Part shown: positions 63,441 to 64,000 of the stretch, piece by piece | Position numbering within the stretch: the stretch's first letter is position 1 | Layout of the letters: each line of letters begins with the position of its first letter | NCBI RefSeq assembly: GCF_018127785.1 | Contig: NZ_CP072389.1 | Coordinates: 558,001 to 622,000, forward strand | Length of the DNA stretch: 64,000 bases | Direction: 5' to 3' | Source: Prevotella scopos JCM 17725 | GTDB taxonomy: Bacteria > Bacteroidota > Bacteroidia > Bacteroidales > Bacteroidaceae | Program-made: the position numbers and the translations under genes | The notes under the pieces: model-generated | Databases searched by the model: none | What the model was told of the DNA's origin: nothing | Seen by the model: the letters and a program-made list of their open reading frames with translations, nothing else

Positions 63441-64000
63441 TTACATCAACTCAATTTTATCTGCTTGTAAAGCCGCACCAATGGCCGTACAATATTCTGA
63501 ATTCTTTGGAATGATAAACCGTACATCATATATCTTCTCCATCACAGGAAAAAGAAGCTCACATTGAGGCAGTAAACTAAGATTACCAATGAGTACAAAG
63601 TCGCGGATATCACTATTCAAAGCACTTAGTATTGTTGCCGAACCAATAGATTGTAACACCAAGCCAATCAATCCTAAGGCTATATCCTCACGACTTGCAT
63701 TAGCCTGTGCGTTGGCAAAAAGGGATGCCGTAGCATTCAGAGGCAAACCAGGAAGTGGACTAGTTGAGATATCTTTAATCTGAAGGTTAATACGAGAAAT
63801 ATCTCCCTTATTGGCTAAAGCAATAATTTCACTGAAATTATCGGTCTGCAGAAGTAAACGTGAAAGACCACTCAACGTACCGCCACCAATACCAATACCA
63901 CCAATATGACGCACCTCGTTACCATCACAAAGCACAAGAGACGTACCTGTCCCCATCGAGACAACTATCATACGTTGCAGTTTCGACTCAAATTGAGCAC
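63441..64000 (-). CDS. coaW: Type II pantothenate kinase (5' truncated)
   Basis: Visible part about 186 codons, open to the window edge (the frame continues past the first internal Met at 63971 with AQFESKLQR). Second half of an ASKHA-fold kinase: SMGTGTSLV (adenosine/phosphate-2 loop), HIGGIGIGGGTL (type II PanK signature), ALGLIGLVLQSIG, VLIGNLS, and the C-terminal YCTAIGAAL. It phosphorylates pantothenate, first step to CoA. Similar to staphylococcal/fumble-type PanK. Confidence 0.88.
   Translation of the reverse strand, partial: AQFESKLQRMIVVSMGTGTSLVLCDGNEVRHIGGIGIGGGTLSGLSRLLLQTDNFSEIIALANKGDISRINLQIKDISTSPLPGLPLNATASLFANAQANASREDIALGLIGLVLQSIGSATILSALNSDIRDFVLIGNLSLLPQCELLFPVMEKIYDVRFIIPKNSEYCTAIGAALQADKIELM

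Overview
The window reads as ordinary chromosome of a Bacteroidota organism, most likely Prevotella or a close oral/gut relative. The evidence is low-GC, densely coded DNA; many promoters with the Bacteroidota -7 element TAnnTTTG and few Shine-Dalgarno sequences; and Bacteroidales marker families (DUF4301, DUF5103/T9SS plug, DUF5715, Ala/Lys-extended S16, Rho with a long acidic insert, 669-aa urocanate hydratase, HECLGH-type DPP III). Genus assignment is inference. I found no phage, plasmid, CRISPR array, defence system or intact transposase gene.

Layout. 1-9.9 kb: end of a gph-like HAD phosphatase; leftward operon DUF2520-kdsC-maf-rlmH; divergent kdsB; htpG; pepD; a tiny membrane protein and an OmpH-like lipoprotein. 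10.7-11.1 kb: tRNA-Ser(GCU) and two identical tRNA-Glu(CUC). 11.8-16.3 kb: DPP III with an AraC regulator, then hcp. 17.2-24.1 kb: complete histidine-to-glutamate pathway ftcD-hutU-hutH-hutI. 24.4-29.6 kb: rpsP, DUF5715, phoH-purC, menaquinone methyltransferase-aroE. 30.4-39.6 kb: galE, a small protein with the T9SS plug, rho, DUF4301, a RelA/SpoT homologue. 40.2-50 kb: a short penicillin-binding protein, GH25 lysozyme, serine acetyltransferase, an rRNA methyltransferase overlapping DPP IV, purD, two membrane proteins. 51-64 kb: fhs, a second GH25, a small transglycosylase-like protein, two SGNH hydrolases, an SBF-type transporter, a lipoprotein, glutathione peroxidase, a sodium:solute symporter, TrpB2 and a type II pantothenate kinase.

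The genes suggest an asaccharolytic or protein-using anaerobe: three peptidases (PepD, DPP III, DPP IV), histidine fermentation feeding formimino/methenyl-THF (with Fhs able to recover ATP and formate from one-carbon units), and Hcp for nitrosative stress. KdsB/KdsC serve LPS; PBP, two GH25 and the transglycosylase-like protein act on the wall.

The most unusual content is intergenic. (I) A ~270-281 bp MITE-like element has GGYTCTATAA-type terminal inverted repeats and, in two copies, perfect 8-bp target duplications. It carries a tandem array of 22-bp units built on GCAC-N5-GTGC. Three more arrays lack the ends, so six arrays lie in 64 kb, mostly where genes converge. (II) An unrelated family of four 22-bp units with a GGGC register occurs twice. 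(III) A ~500-bp degenerate repeat contains a long-range inverted repeat whose arms covary between copies; it tends to share intergenic gaps with family I. A 233-bp IS-like remnant with 10-bp target duplications lies at 55.9-56.1 kb. These non-coding families are my best candidates for something undescribed; their function is unknown.
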